This document shows, one piece after another, positions 5,766 through 14,682 of a DNA stretch of 46,790 nucleotides. The notes under the pieces are model-generated. The model was not told where the DNA came from, made no database searches, and saw nothing but the letters and a program-made list of their open reading frames with translations. Every line of letters begins with the position of its first letter. The first letter of the stretch is position 1. This DNA is from Telmatospirillum sp. J64-1. Its GTDB lineage: Bacteria > Pseudomonadota > Alphaproteobacteria > Rhodospirillales > Magnetospirillaceae. Location of the stretch: NCBI RefSeq assembly GCF_006980715.1, contig NZ_SBHN01000002.1, forward strand, positions 228,081 to 274,870, in the 5' to 3' direction. The translations under genes and the position numbers were made by a program.

Positions 5766-6740
5766 TCACCCCGCCGTCTGCGCCGTCACCTCGGTGACAT
5801 AGCCGCCATCGGCGATGGTATGCACCACTTCGCCCGCCAGCCATTGGGTGTTGTCGATCTCGGGCCGCCAGCCTGACAGGGTGAGCGGCCGGTTGGCGAT
5901 GATCTCGGGGCGGCCCTTGGCCAGCGAAAGGCGGATTTCCTTCTGCCCCCGGCGCAGGCGCGCCAGTTCCGCATTGGCCGCCGCCTGCGCTTCCTCTTCC
6001 GTCGGAAAGTCCCGTTTCAGCGTCTTCATGCTGCCCCCCTCCTCGCCCGCGATGGCGTAGAGGGTGGCGGAGCTGAAGAGATAGCGCCACTTCGCGCGCA
6101 CGCCGGTATAGGAGCCGCGATCGGCGATGGTGAAGTCGTGGCGGTCGGTGTCGGCCCGAGTGACCAGCACCGGGGTCAGGGGGCGACCGCTCAAGGTCAC
6201 AGGATGCCCGGACGGCATGAACAGCAGGTGATCGCCCTTGATGGTGGCGATGGCGTCATAGTCCTGGCCCAGGCGGGTCAGGAAATTGGCGTCGCTTTCG
6301 TTGGTCTGGTCGATATGGGCGATGGCGATTGCTGCCAGCCCCGCCTCGATGGCCGGAACCAGGTTGTTGCGCCTGGCGATGGCCGTCAGGATCTCGCCCA
6401 GGGTCAGGCCGTCATAGGCTTCCTCGCGCTGGTCCTTCAGCGGCCCCTGGAACTGAGCCGCCCGAGCGCGGATGGTAAGGACATCCGGCGGGCCGGAATG
6501 GGAAACCTCGTCCACCTGGAAGCTGCCCTTCTCGACCAGCTCGCCCTGCCAACCGATGGCCACGCGCAGCGTGGCACCCCGGCGGGGCAAGTTCAGGGCG
6601 CCGTCGGCATCGGAGAGGACGATTTCCACCTCGTCGGCCTCCATACCCGGCTTGTCGGTCAGGCGCAGGCTGATCATGCGCTTCGCCAAGCGCCCCGTAA
6701 CGTCGATGGTATCGGCGGTGATGCAGAAGGCAGGGATCAT
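5766..6740 (-). CDS. D: Late control / baseplate hub protein gpD, 324 aa
   Basis: A P2 gpD-type protein of normal length, structurally related to T4 gp27 and VgrG. It forms the hub between tail tube and baseplate spike. Recognisable features are the N-terminal beta-barrel (ITADTIDVTGRLAKRMISLR, then DKPGMEADEVEI), the SGPPDVLTIRARAAQFQGPL segment, and the DQTNESDANFLTRLGQDYDA stretch conserved in gpD. It overlaps gpU by 4 bp at its start and is the last gene of the leftward tail operon, as in P2. The AT-rich cyclase-like gene converges on its 3' end. Confidence 0.95.
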   Translation of the reverse strand: MIPAFCITADTIDVTGRLAKRMISLRLTDKPGMEADEVEIVLSDADGALNLPRRGATLRVAIGWQGELVEKGSFQVDEVSHSGPPDVLTIRARAAQFQGPLKDQREEAYDGLTLGEILTAIARRNNLVPAIEAGLAAIAIAHIDQTNESDANFLTRLGQDYDAIATIKGDHLLFMPSGHPVTLSGRPLTPVLVTRADTDRHDFTIADRGSYTGVRAKWRYLFSSATLYAIAGEEGGSMKTLKRDFPTEEEAQAAANAELARLRRGQKEIRLSLAKGRPEIIANRPLTLSGWRPEIDNTQWLAGEVVHTIADGGYVTEVTAQTAG

Positions 6741-7174
6741 CGGTTCTCCGGCATGCTATCCATCAAATTGCCCAACCGATCTGAGGATTCATCCCAATAG
6801 CGGGTCAGCTTCAGCGTGAAGGAAATACGCCGCGCCAAACCCGGCCCGGCGAAATGGCTTTGGGTTTCCTCGACGGACTGGATAAACCATTTGCCCAGGT
6901 TCTCGCCCTGGCCGCTGACCAGGATCCACGCCTTGCCATCGGCCTGCATGTCCCGCAGCTTGTCGAGATTGGCCGCATCGCCCGTCAGTTCGGGCATCAA
7001 GACGCCATCCAGGGTGATGCTGTCCTCGCCCGGTCCAAGATGCTGGTAGGCCGGGCCGGTGCCCACCGGGTTCCTGCTTTCCCAGCGTTCCTGAGTGGAT
7101 CGCTTGAGCTCGTTGAAGGGGGCGGTGTTGAGGCCGAAGGTGAAAAGGCCCAAGGCCATGAGAGGCGCGGACAT
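6737..7174 (-). CDS. U: Tail terminator protein gpU, 145 aa
   Basis: P2 gpU family, recognised by ALGLFTFGLNTAPFNELKRS near the N-terminus and the IQSVEETQSHF and ISFTLKLTRYWD stretches near the C-terminus. gpU caps the tail tube and sheath and sets tail ending. The start is ATG 7174; a GTG at 7177 overlaps the gpT stop by one base and would add one residue. Translational coupling to gpT is likely. The 3' end overlaps gpD. Confidence 0.93.
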   Translation of the reverse strand: MSAPLMALGLFTFGLNTAPFNELKRSTQERWESRNPVGTGPAYQHLGPGEDSITLDGVLMPELTGDAANLDKLRDMQADGKAWILVSGQGENLGKWFIQSVEETQSHFAGPGLARRISFTLKLTRYWDESSDRLGNLMDSMPENR

Positions 7175-7176
7175 CA

Positions 7177-9609
7177 CTATTCAGTCCCATCATAGAGGCG
7201 GTTACGGGCGGCGGCGCGGTCGCGGGATTGGGCGAGTTCAAGCTGCCGCCGGACCTCGCGCGCCAGGGCGGCCTCGTCCATGCCGGGGGCCGGGTTTACC
7301 GTGATCTGGATGTGCTGGGTAACAGGTGCCGGGGCCTGTGCCGCCGCCGCGACGGGCGACGTAGCCGCAACGGCAGCCACCGCCGCCACCGCCGTCGTGC
7401 GGATGGGACGCGGCTCCTGGATGGCTGGCGGCGCGGCGATCGTCGAAGACGGCACAGCACTGACTTGGCCATTCCCCCCGCCAAATAGCCCACCCAACTT
7501 ATCGCTCAGCCAGGAAATCGGCGCCTTCACTGCTTCAAGCCTGCCCAGGACGAAGTCCCAAGCAGCCGTGAACATTCCGGTGATGCCTTCCCATAGGCCG
7601 CTGAAGAAACCCTGGATCGGTTCCCAGGCCGCGACAATCAGCCCCAGGGGCGTGAAGCTAAGCAGGGTCTGGATGACGGTCCAGGCGCTGGAGAAGCGCG
7701 CGGTGATGGCATCCCACAGGCCGGTGAAGAACCCCTTGATCGGCTCCCAAAAGGTGTAGATCAGCAGCGCCGCACCGGCGATCCCCATCACCACCAGGCC
7801 GATGGGGTTGGCCAGCAGGGCAGCGCTGATCGCCTTGATGCCGGCGGCCACCACCGGCAGCCCTCCCCCCAGGAGACCGGCCTTGATGCCGATGGCCGTC
7901 AGGGCAAAGCGCATCATGGCGAAGGGGCCGAGAATACCGGCAATGGCGATGGCCAGCGTGCCGCCCAGGAAGACCAGGCCGGCGACGATGGCCGCCACCC
8001 GGGTCAGGCCTGCGGCAAGCCGCGGATTTTCCTGAACCCAGCCCTGTACCGCACGCACCGCCCTTGTCGCCGTCTGGGTCAGGTCGCGTATGGGACTGAT
8101 GTTCAATTCCGTCAGGGTGATGTTCAGGCCCTCGATGGCGCTGCCGAATTCCTTGATATCGCCGGCGGCATTGTCGCCCATGGCCCTGGCGATCCGGCTG
8201 ACTTCGCCTTCGCTGTTGCGCAGGATATCGGTGAATTTGGCAATGGCGCCGGAACCGCCTTCAGAAACCAGTTGGGCCATGGCGGCACCGGCTTCCTCGC
8301 CGGCGATCGCCTTGAAGGCGGCGATGCGGTCGGCATTACCCAGATCTTCCGTGGCCTTCGCCACATCGGCCAGGATATCGGTCATCGAGCGCAGATCGCC
8401 GGTCGCCGTGCGGGTAGTGACGCCCAGCGTCCTTAGCGCCTGAATACCAGCCGTGGGAGGAGCGGCCAAGCGGTTGTGGAGGGCGCGCAGGGCCGTGCCC
8501 GCCTGGGATCCCTGGATACCGACATTGCCCAGCAAGCCGGTCAACGCCGCCGCCTCTTCCACCGACGTCCCGAGTTCCTTGGCGATGGGCGCCACGTATT
8601 TCATGGATTCGCCCAGCATCTGCATATTGACGTTCGACCGGGTGAAGGTCGCCGCCATCACATCACCCACCCGGGACATTTCCGACGCCTCGAGCCCGAA
8701 GCCGGACAAGATGTTCGAGGCGATATCCGCCGTCTGTGCCAGATCGGTGTTGCCGGCCTTCGCCAAGTCGAGCATGCCGGGCATGGCGGCCAGGATGTCG
8801 TTGGCCTCGAACCCCGCCATGGCGAGGAATTGCATCCCCCCGGCGGCTTCGGAAGCACTGAAGCTGGTGGCCGCGCCCAATTCCTGGGCCTGACGCTTCA
8901 GGGCCTGGAAAGCCTCGCTGGTCTTGTCCAGGCGCGCCAGGGCGCCCACGGCCGACATGGATTCCTCGAAATTGATCCCTGCCCCCGCCACCTTGGAGCC
9001 AATGGCCAAGGCACTGCCGCCGGCCGCCACCCCTGCGGCGCCGGTAACGGCAATGCTTTGCTGTCGGGCCAGGGTCTTGTCCATGCGCGCGCGCGCCTTG
9101 GCCAGCGCGTCGGCTTGCTTTCTGGCCCGGTCGAAAGCCTGTGCCTGCTGATCAGCGGCCCGGCGCGCGGCATCCAGATCACTGCGCAGGCGGCGCTGCG
9201 CGGTGGACAGTTGCTTGGTGTCGATACCTGCGGCCGCCAGCCTGCGCCGCATCTCCTGGGTGGCCAGGGCATTGGCCTGCTTGGCTTGCCCCAATTGGGC
9301 AGCCTCGCGCTTGGCCGCCGCGAATTCCGAGCGCATGGCCTTGGTGACACGATCCGCCTGGGACATTTCGCGCGCCAGGCGGCCGACTTTCGCCTGCGCC
9401 TGGTCGAAGGCAGTGGCATTGGTCCGGGCATCGGCCTTGAGGCGGCGGAACGCCTCAAGGTCGGCCGAAGTCTTTTCGAGAGACCTGACCCGCTGCGCCG
9501 TTTCCGACATCGCCCCCCGCAGACTGTCAGTAGATTGGCGAGCCTGGCGGAAGGGCTTGCTGATGCGGTCCACCGCATCCAGGAAGATTTGTAGTTTCAG
9601 GCTGGCCAT
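7177..9609 (-). CDS. T: Tail tape measure protein gpT, 810 aa
   Basis: The longest gene of the tail operon. Residues about 20-180 are a long Ala/Gln/Arg-rich coiled coil. The conserved tape-measure core follows (INFEESMSAVGALARLD, FSASEAAGGMQFLAMAGFEA, AGTALRALHNRL). Several hydrophobic segments lie at about 530-650 and a Pro/Ala-rich linker precedes the C-terminus (ITVNPAPGMDEAALAREVRR). The protein sets tail length and is ejected during DNA entry. It starts 3 bp after the E' stop, so E/E+E' and T form the usual chaperone-tape measure pair. Confidence 0.95.
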   Translation of the reverse strand: MASLKLQIFLDAVDRISKPFRQARQSTDSLRGAMSETAQRVRSLEKTSADLEAFRRLKADARTNATAFDQAQAKVGRLAREMSQADRVTKAMRSEFAAAKREAAQLGQAKQANALATQEMRRRLAAAGIDTKQLSTAQRRLRSDLDAARRAADQQAQAFDRARKQADALAKARARMDKTLARQQSIAVTGAAGVAAGGSALAIGSKVAGAGINFEESMSAVGALARLDKTSEAFQALKRQAQELGAATSFSASEAAGGMQFLAMAGFEANDILAAMPGMLDLAKAGNTDLAQTADIASNILSGFGLEASEMSRVGDVMAATFTRSNVNMQMLGESMKYVAPIAKELGTSVEEAAALTGLLGNVGIQGSQAGTALRALHNRLAAPPTAGIQALRTLGVTTRTATGDLRSMTDILADVAKATEDLGNADRIAAFKAIAGEEAGAAMAQLVSEGGSGAIAKFTDILRNSEGEVSRIARAMGDNAAGDIKEFGSAIEGLNITLTELNISPIRDLTQTATRAVRAVQGWVQENPRLAAGLTRVAAIVAGLVFLGGTLAIAIAGILGPFAMMRFALTAIGIKAGLLGGGLPVVAAGIKAISAALLANPIGLVVMGIAGAALLIYTFWEPIKGFFTGLWDAITARFSSAWTVIQTLLSFTPLGLIVAAWEPIQGFFSGLWEGITGMFTAAWDFVLGRLEAVKAPISWLSDKLGGLFGGGNGQVSAVPSSTIAAPPAIQEPRPIRTTAVAAVAAVAATSPVAAAAQAPAPVTQHIQITVNPAPGMDEAALAREVRRQLELAQSRDRAAARNRLYDGTE

Positions 9610-9612
9610 TTC

Positions 9613-10052
9613 TTACCCCTTGGCGGCCTTGACGGCCTCGGCCTCCATTTCCAGGAAGGTCACAGCGAGGTCATAGGCTTCGGCAAGACGGTCGAGCGGA
9701 AGGGAATCGAAGACGGCCGGGGGGAAAGATCCGGGGAATGTCCGCATGATCACCCCCCAGGCCATCAAGGTATCGTCCGGCAGAGGCCGGGTCAGTCCGT
9801 GAAAAAACCCGAAACCTCTTCGATCAGCCGAAGCGTGTCGGCGGCATCCATGGCGGCGAGTTGGCCGGCAGTGATCTGCGGCGTGGCAATACGCGGCACG
9901 ATCGCCAGCAGGGTATCGACTTCCATGTCATGCAGCCCGCGCAGCTTGATGCCGCGCAGGTCGCCGGCCATGGGACGGCGCAGGGTGATCTCGGTCAGAT
10001 CCTTGTCGCCATAGGGGATCGGATTGCTGAAGGTGAAGGGCTTGGTGTTCAT
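9613..10052 (-). CDS. Tail chaperone E+E' fusion made by -1 frameshift, about 146 aa
   Basis: The E frame reads from ATG 10052 to the slippery heptamer at 9801-9807. A -1 slip there continues as HGLTRPLPDDTLMAWGVIMR and on to VKAAKG, stopping at 9613-9615. That gives 84 residues from E plus 62 from E', close to the length of the P2 E+E' fusion. In P2 and many long-tailed phages both forms are needed: the short form packs on the tape measure and the fusion recruits tube subunits. E' has no good start of its own near the E stop. The frameshift is read from the sequence by analogy; its efficiency is unknown. Confidence 0.8.
9792..10052 (-). CDS. E: Tail chaperone gpE, 86 aa
   Basis: The zero-frame product of the chaperone pair belongs to the P2 gpE family (KPFTFSNPIPYGDKDLTEIT, LRRPMAGDLRGIKLRGL). 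Length is normal. The codons just before its stop form GGT TTT TTC, creating the slippery site used for the E+E' extension. It lies between the tube gene FII and the tape measure gene T, as expected. Confidence 0.92.
   Translation of the reverse strand: MNTKPFTFSNPIPYGDKDLTEITLRRPMAGDLRGIKLRGLHDMEVDTLLAIVPRIATPQITAGQLAAMDAADTLRLIEEVSGFFTD
9801..9807 (-). other. Programmed -1 ribosomal frameshift site (T TTT TTC)
   Basis: On the minus strand the heptamer T TTT TTC fits X XXY YYZ in the E reading frame and lies two codons before the E stop. P2 uses a closely similar T-run for E to E+E'. The -1 frame stays open for 62 codons downstream. Confidence 0.8.
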
Positions 10053-10080
10053 GTCGGTTCATCCTGTACGGGCATAAGGA

Positions 10081-10590
10081 TCAGGAAAGCCCCAGGGCGC
10101 GCAGCACCTGGGAGGATCGGTTGACGCCGTTGACGATCTCGGTGCCGCCGACCAGGTCGATCTCGATCAGGGGATTCCCGTTGACGCTGTAGCGGTAATA
10201 GGTCAGCGGCATCTCGACCTTGGGCTTGGTAAGTTCGCCCGCCTTGGCAGTGCCGGGTTCGAACTTCTGGATGCGGCCACGTACCGAAACCTCGATCGCA
10301 TCGCTGGCCGAACTGTCGTCGGCCATGGCCGCGCCGAGGAAGCGCAGGCCGGTGCCGGAGGCCTCGGTCACGCCCCAGGCTTCGAGGATATGCGCGTTGT
10401 GTTCGGCCAGCGTGAAGTCCAGACGCAGGGCGGCCATGCCGAGGTCAAGGGAAACCGGCCCCAGCATGGCGGCGCCGCGATATTCCTCCATCTGCCGCTC
10501 GAGGACAGGCAGGGTGATCTCCTCGACCAAGCCCGCCAGGGGATGGCCCTCGAAGATGACATTGAAGTTGTAGAGCTTCTTGGGAAGCAT
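10081..10590 (-). CDS. FII: Major tail tube protein gpFII, 169 aa
   Basis: P2 FII family: the N-terminus PKKLYNFNVIFEGHPLAGLV and the C-terminal LTYYRYSVNGNPLIEIDLVG are characteristic of contractile-tail tube subunits. The length is standard. It follows the sheath gene by 15 bp and precedes gpE, the conserved order. The product polymerises around the tape measure to form the inner tube through which DNA passes. Confidence 0.95.
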   Translation of the reverse strand: MLPKKLYNFNVIFEGHPLAGLVEEITLPVLERQMEEYRGAAMLGPVSLDLGMAALRLDFTLAEHNAHILEAWGVTEASGTGLRFLGAAMADDSSASDAIEVSVRGRIQKFEPGTAKAGELTKPKVEMPLTYYRYSVNGNPLIEIDLVGGTEIVNGVNRSSQVLRALGLS

Positions 10591-10605
10591 GTCGGGAGCC
10601 CTCCT

Positions 10606-11772
10606 TTAGGCGGCCATCTGGGCGGCAAAGTCGATCAGGTAGTCGTCGGTGATGCGCTGTTCGAACATCAGGTTTTCGAGCGGCGGCACCGGCGTGTAGT
10701 CGTAGCTGATGGTCAGCTTTCCGTCCTTCAGCTGTTCCTTGGAATTCTTGGCCGGATCGAACCAAGCGCCGCCGCCGATCAGGTACTGGTTCAGTACCAA
10801 TTCCCGGATCTTGGCGTTGACGCCTTCCACGATGTCGCGGGCAAGCGTCGGGTGCATGGGCTTGTCGACCGCCCAGAAATGCGCCTCGGCCATCGTCTCG
10901 GCGAGGACCTGGGCGGTACGGGTGGAGCTTTCGAAGGCGAAGAGAGGATCGGCCGAACAGGTGCGCGAGCCCCAGAACCGATAGCCCTTGTTGTTGATCA
11001 GCGTGGTGACGTCGGCAGCGTTGAGGTAACCGGCATCGGTCGACGGCGACTGCAGGTCCCAGAAGACATCCTTGCTGATGCCGGTGACGCCATTGACGGG
11101 CACGTTGGAGAGGGTCTTGTGCCAGCCAACATCCTGGTCGATCTGCGCGCGCAGGCCCAAGGCACGGGCGGTGGCCCAGTCCGTGCGGTCGGCATTGGCC
11201 ACGGTGTCCCAGTTCACGAAGTCCGGCCAGATGACCATAATCTCGCGGTGGCCGAAATTATCGCGGTACAGGGCCGCCGCTTCCATGGTCTCGCATTCCC
11301 AGGCCGAGACATAGGCGAAGCTGCGGGTCAGCTGGGCGATGGCGGCAAGTTCGGTCGCCACCGGCAGGGAATCGAGACCAGGCGCGCCCAGGATCCGCGG
11401 CTGAACGCCGAACATGGCCTTGGCAGCAGTCAGGGCCTGCAGGCCGGTCTTGCGGCCATCGACCACGCCACCGATCACATTGCTGGTGGTTTCGGCCATA
11501 TCCTCGCCTTCCTCCACCCGCACCACGATGGTCAGGGGCGAGCCGTGATCCTTGATGGCATCAAGCACATAAGGCAGCGTGCCGCTGGAACCCGCCGCCC
11601 CCAGGGCCCCCATGACATCGGTGATCAGGACGGGGCGGTTCAGCGGAAAGCGGACGGGATCGGCATCCGGCCCGGTGGCGACGAACCCGATGACAGCGGT
11701 TTCAATGGTTCGGATCGGCCGCGTGCCTTCCGAGATCTCGATGACGCGTACACCGTGATGGTAATCGGACAT
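10606..11772 (-). CDS. FI: Tail sheath protein gpFI, 388 aa
   Basis: A contractile tail sheath protein of normal P2 length. Diagnostic parts are HHGVRVIEISEGTRPIRTI at the N-terminus, PRILGAPGLDS, the YVSAWECETMEAAALYRDNF-type central region, GYRFWGSRTCS, and the C-terminal LTISYDYTPVPPLENL with DFAAQMAA. The sheath contracts on infection and drives the tube through the envelope. It starts 3 bp after the DUF4376 gene, so F genes here seem to share the fibre transcript; I see no separate late promoter motif before FI. Confidence 0.96.
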   Translation of the reverse strand: MSDYHHGVRVIEISEGTRPIRTIETAVIGFVATGPDADPVRFPLNRPVLITDVMGALGAAGSSGTLPYVLDAIKDHGSPLTIVVRVEEGEDMAETTSNVIGGVVDGRKTGLQALTAAKAMFGVQPRILGAPGLDSLPVATELAAIAQLTRSFAYVSAWECETMEAAALYRDNFGHREIMVIWPDFVNWDTVANADRTDWATARALGLRAQIDQDVGWHKTLSNVPVNGVTGISKDVFWDLQSPSTDAGYLNAADVTTLINNKGYRFWGSRTCSADPLFAFESSTRTAQVLAETMAEAHFWAVDKPMHPTLARDIVEGVNAKIRELVLNQYLIGGGAWFDPAKNSKEQLKDGKLTISYDYTPVPPLENLMFEQRITDDYLIDFAAQMAA

Positions 11773-11775
11773 GGG

Positions 11776-12306
11776 CTATTCCCCCTGGGGCTCCAGCGCC
11801 GCAAAGGCGCTGTCGATCTGTTCGAGAGTGGTGATGGTTCCGCCTTTGATGCCGGCGGCAAGCTGCGCCTCAAGGGCGAAGCATTGAAGGACATGCTGGC
11901 GGGCCTGGATGGCCATTTCCTGCATTTGCTGGTTGGAAATGGGTTCAAAGCCGTGGGGAAATTTCCACAGTTCGTCGGCGCTGCGGATGCCCAGGGCTAT
12001 GGCCTGCAGTTCAGCCAAGTATTTTGCTTGGCTGGCTTCATCGGTGCGCAAATGCCAGCCGTTCCAGAGGGTCCCGCCGATTTCGGCCTGCCAGCGCCGT
12101 GCGGCCAAATAATCAAGCAGGTCCTCGCGAGCGAGCGGCGGAGCAGGCATCTCGACCCACTCGCCACCCTTCCATTCGTGGTTGGGTGATGGTCGCAGCG
12201 GCACCTCAATCGTGCCCTCGGGATAGGACTCGCGGATGTCCTCGGGGACCTCGCCGATGGCCTGCCAATAGCCGCGTTCGGGATGATAAAATCCGCGCTC
12301 AGACAT
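11776..12306 (-). CDS. DUF4376-type tail fibre assembly protein, 176 aa
   Basis: Occupies the position of P2 gene G, directly after the fibre gene and overlapping it by 8 bp. The C-terminal half (DLLDYLAARRWQAEIGGTLW, RTDEASQAKYLAEL, HVLQCFALEAQLAAGI) matches the DUF4376 pattern found in proteins encoded beside phage tail fibres. The N-terminus (GFYHPERGYWQAIG) resembles fibre-assembly proteins that read product residues. It probably helps fold or attach fibres; whether it stays in the virion is unknown. Confidence 0.75.
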   Translation of the reverse strand: MSERGFYHPERGYWQAIGEVPEDIRESYPEGTIEVPLRPSPNHEWKGGEWVEMPAPPLAREDLLDYLAARRWQAEIGGTLWNGWHLRTDEASQAKYLAELQAIALGIRSADELWKFPHGFEPISNQQMQEMAIQARQHVLQCFALEAQLAAGIKGGTITTLEQIDSAFAALEPQGE

Positions 12307-14062
12307 TTATTGTCTCCGCCCAATAAAAAATCCCACCGCCCTCAACACGATAATAGTGCCTTGGCGGAATTATTACGTTGACGTTGCCGTTATAACTATT
12401 ACCAATGTTATTGCCCCCGGCATTGCCCACAGTTGTCCATACAGAATTGTCAGGAGACACTTTAAAGGCTTGGGCTCCTGTGCTTGAGCCTCGCCCCATA
12501 ACAGCTACCTGCATGGATCTGTTGGTGGGGTTTTGGTATGTCGTGTTGATCTGCCGCTGCGCCGAAACATCCTGCCAAGTTTGTCCCTGGCCTAATCCAC
12601 CGCCCAGCGCAGCGATGGCCTGCGCTACGCGCTGAGGCGTCATCAACTTGGCGCTGTTGGTGCCGGCCTGGGCCTCGGCCTGGGTGGCGATGTCGATATT
12701 GTGGGTGTGGCTCTCCGCGGTCGCCGCATTGGTGGTGGTGGCCGTCAGGGTGCCGGGCGTGCCCAGGGCGAGGGTGCGGTTGGCCGAGAGGTCGCCGCCG
12801 CCGACCAACCCATTGCCGGCAGTGATGGTGCGTCCGGCCGGCGTGCCTCCCAGATTGGACAGGGCTGCGGCGGCCGAGGTCGCCCCCGTGCCGCCCCGGG
12901 CAACGGTCAAGGTGCCGGAGGTGCCGTTAACAATATTGATCAAGCCGACCAGCGCGGAGATGGCCTGCGCCACGCGCTGGGGCGTCATTAATTTGGTCGT
13001 GTTCGTCCCCGCCTCGGCCTCGGCCTGAGTGGCGATGTCGATATTGTGGGTGTGGCTCTCGGCAGTCGCCGCGTTGGTGGTGGTGGCCGTCAGGGTGCCG
13101 GGCGTTCCCAAGGCGATGGATCGGTTTGCCGAGAGATCGCCGCCCCCGGTCAACCCATTGCCGGCGGAGATCATGGTAGCGGCGCCGGCGGCACCAAGAT
13201 TGTTCCGAGCCCCTGCAGCAGTAGTCGCGCCGGTGCCTCCTTTTGCCAGCGGAAGAGTCGGCAATCGATCGACCGGCACAGTCCCGGCATTCAGATTGTC
13301 GGCATTGCGATAGCGACCATCCAGCGCCGTCTGAGCAAGGTGTTCCGGCAGATGAGAGGGGACGGCAGCCTTCAGCGCCGCAGGCGTCACCGCCTTCGTA
13401 GTGTTGCTTCCCGCCTGGGCCTCGGCTGAGCTTGCCAGGGCAACCATTCCCTTGGCCGATGTCGTTGCACCAGGATGGTTGCGGCTGCCTTCATGCTCCT
13501 CGATCCCGGCCGCAAGCAAGCGAGCGACCGCAGCGGTGAGCTGGGTCGGATCGGCGTTGGCCCATTCCAGCCCCCCTGTCTCGACGGTATGCCGAACCTT
13601 GCCTTCGAGCTGCGCCAGGTCGAGCGCCATGCCGCCCTGCCCGGCATCATCGGCAATCACGACCGTGATCGAAGAATCGGGCAGAGCCGTCCAGGCGAAG
13701 GAGAATTTGAAGAACCAGGGGGTCGCGCCGCCGATCCAGCCAAGGGGGATTTCAGGATCCGACCAAAGGCCAAGCAAGGTCCCGTCTTCCAGGAAATAGC
13801 CCATCTCGCGGATGAAGAAGTCCGGTCCCTCTGCCGGAACCACCCCTTGCAACAGCACCTGGTTGAGCCCCAGCGGCCCGCCTGCCGTCAAAGCCACACG
13901 TGCCTTCTCGCCGCGCAAAGACACGGCGTCGGCCGAGGGCTCATAGCCCTGGTCGCCGATCGCCACATGAGTGATCTTCGCCTGCAGGCCCTGGCCATGT
14001 GCGGCCGCGACAGCAGCCATGCCTGCATCGGTCAGCTTGATGTTGAGCGTAACGTCGGTCAT
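12299..14062 (-). CDS. H: Tail fibre protein gpH with repeated shaft, 587 aa
   Basis: Residues about 1-145 are the conserved DUF3751 collar domain that docks on the baseplate (LNIKLTDAGMAAVAAAHG, FFIREMGYFLEDGTLLGLWS). The shaft contains repeated SHTHNIDIATQAEA, LMTPQRVAQAI, LARGGTGATS-like and GNGLVGGGDLSANR motifs; two long copies are 115 codons apart. The C-terminal about 100 residues (from GQTWQDVSAQRQINTTYQNP) form a receptor-binding tip of a kind often seen in fibres. It overlaps gpI at its start (ATGA). The tip codons are more AT-rich than the shaft, consistent with exchange of the receptor-binding end. Confidence 0.9.
   Translation of the reverse strand: MTDVTLNIKLTDAGMAAVAAAHGQGLQAKITHVAIGDQGYEPSADAVSLRGEKARVALTAGGPLGLNQVLLQGVVPAEGPDFFIREMGYFLEDGTLLGLWSDPEIPLGWIGGATPWFFKFSFAWTALPDSSITVVIADDAGQGGMALDLAQLEGKVRHTVETGGLEWANADPTQLTAAVARLLAAGIEEHEGSRNHPGATTSAKGMVALASSAEAQAGSNTTKAVTPAALKAAVPSHLPEHLAQTALDGRYRNADNLNAGTVPVDRLPTLPLAKGGTGATTAAGARNNLGAAGAATMISAGNGLTGGGDLSANRSIALGTPGTLTATTTNAATAESHTHNIDIATQAEAEAGTNTTKLMTPQRVAQAISALVGLINIVNGTSGTLTVARGGTGATSAAAALSNLGGTPAGRTITAGNGLVGGGDLSANRTLALGTPGTLTATTTNAATAESHTHNIDIATQAEAQAGTNSAKLMTPQRVAQAIAALGGGLGQGQTWQDVSAQRQINTTYQNPTNRSMQVAVMGRGSSTGAQAFKVSPDNSVWTTVGNAGGNNIGNSYNGNVNVIIPPRHYYRVEGGGIFYWAETINV
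12618..13172. repeat. Duplicated 210-bp segment inside the tail fibre gene
   Basis: Two copies, about 12618-12827 and 12963-13172, offset by 345 bp (115 codons, in frame). They encode the same shaft unit and are largely identical in DNA, with scattered mostly silent changes. Degenerate traces of a third unit occur near 13380-13430. This is a recombination-prone segment that could change fibre length. Confidence 0.7.
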
Positions 14063-14682
14063 ACGGCCCTCGTGGTGGCTTTGGTGCGGGGAGCGACATG
14101 GGTACCGGCGGCCAAGCCGATCATGGCCGAGGCTCCGTCACGGCCACCGCCAGTCGCCGTGGCGTCGATCCACTGGCGCGGTACGCAGACTGCCGCCATT
14201 CCCATGCCGGCACCGTGTTCGGCGCCTGCGCGAATGTGGAAATGCGACCTGGTGTTCTTGGCTGCCTGGATGCTGGCCAGCGCGTCACGGAAAAGATCCT
14301 GGTCGAGCAGGGCCTGCGATCCATTGACGAAGAAATCGACCTGGAAGGTGCCGGGCTGCCCTGGCGGCTGCTGCTCGAACCATTCCGACATCGTGAAGGA
14401 ACAGCCCAGACTGGACAGTGCCGTCTCGACGGCATGCGGCGTGCCGCGAGTAGCATTGATTTCCGGTGCAGCCGCAATGACGGCCCTCTTGACCGCTTCC
14501 GGCCAGGAGGGATTCCAGATCAGGACGCGATGGCGCCAGGCCAGCCAGGGCAACAGATCGGCCGGACAGCGCCGGGGATCGAACAACTGGTCCACCGGAA
14601 CATCCAGGCCCCCGATCCGCGCCGTCACCTCGGAGAGATCGCGTTCCAGCGGGGTCGCATTGGGCGGCAGGAGATCAGCCAT
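14059..14682 (-). CDS. I: Baseplate wedge protein gpI, 207 aa
   Basis: P2 tail protein I family: LLPPNATPLERDLSEV at the N-terminus, the hallmark LFDPRRCPADLLPWLAWRH, and WPEAVKRAVIAAAPEIN followed by RGTPHAVETAL. It links the baseplate to the fibre. ATG 14682 overlaps the end of gpJ and has GGTGGCGG upstream; GTG 14691 would add three residues. The C-terminal tail after about residue 160 is Ala/Gly-rich and longer than P2 gpI. The 3' end overlaps the fibre gene. Confidence 0.93.
   Translation of the reverse strand: MADLLPPNATPLERDLSEVTARIGGLDVPVDQLFDPRRCPADLLPWLAWRHRVLIWNPSWPEAVKRAVIAAAPEINATRGTPHAVETALSSLGCSFTMSEWFEQQPPGQPGTFQVDFFVNGSQALLDQDLFRDALASIQAAKNTRSHFHIRAGAEHGAGMGMAAVCVPRQWIDATATGGGRDGASAMIGLAAGTHVAPRTKATTRAV

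Noticed and set aside
10390-12189. 599-codon plus-strand frame over sheath and tube genes
   Set aside because: Antisense to FI and FII; no recognisable domains.
12618-13172. Mobile element or CRISPR-like repeat
   Set aside because: The repeat is in frame inside the tail fibre and encodes a shaft unit.
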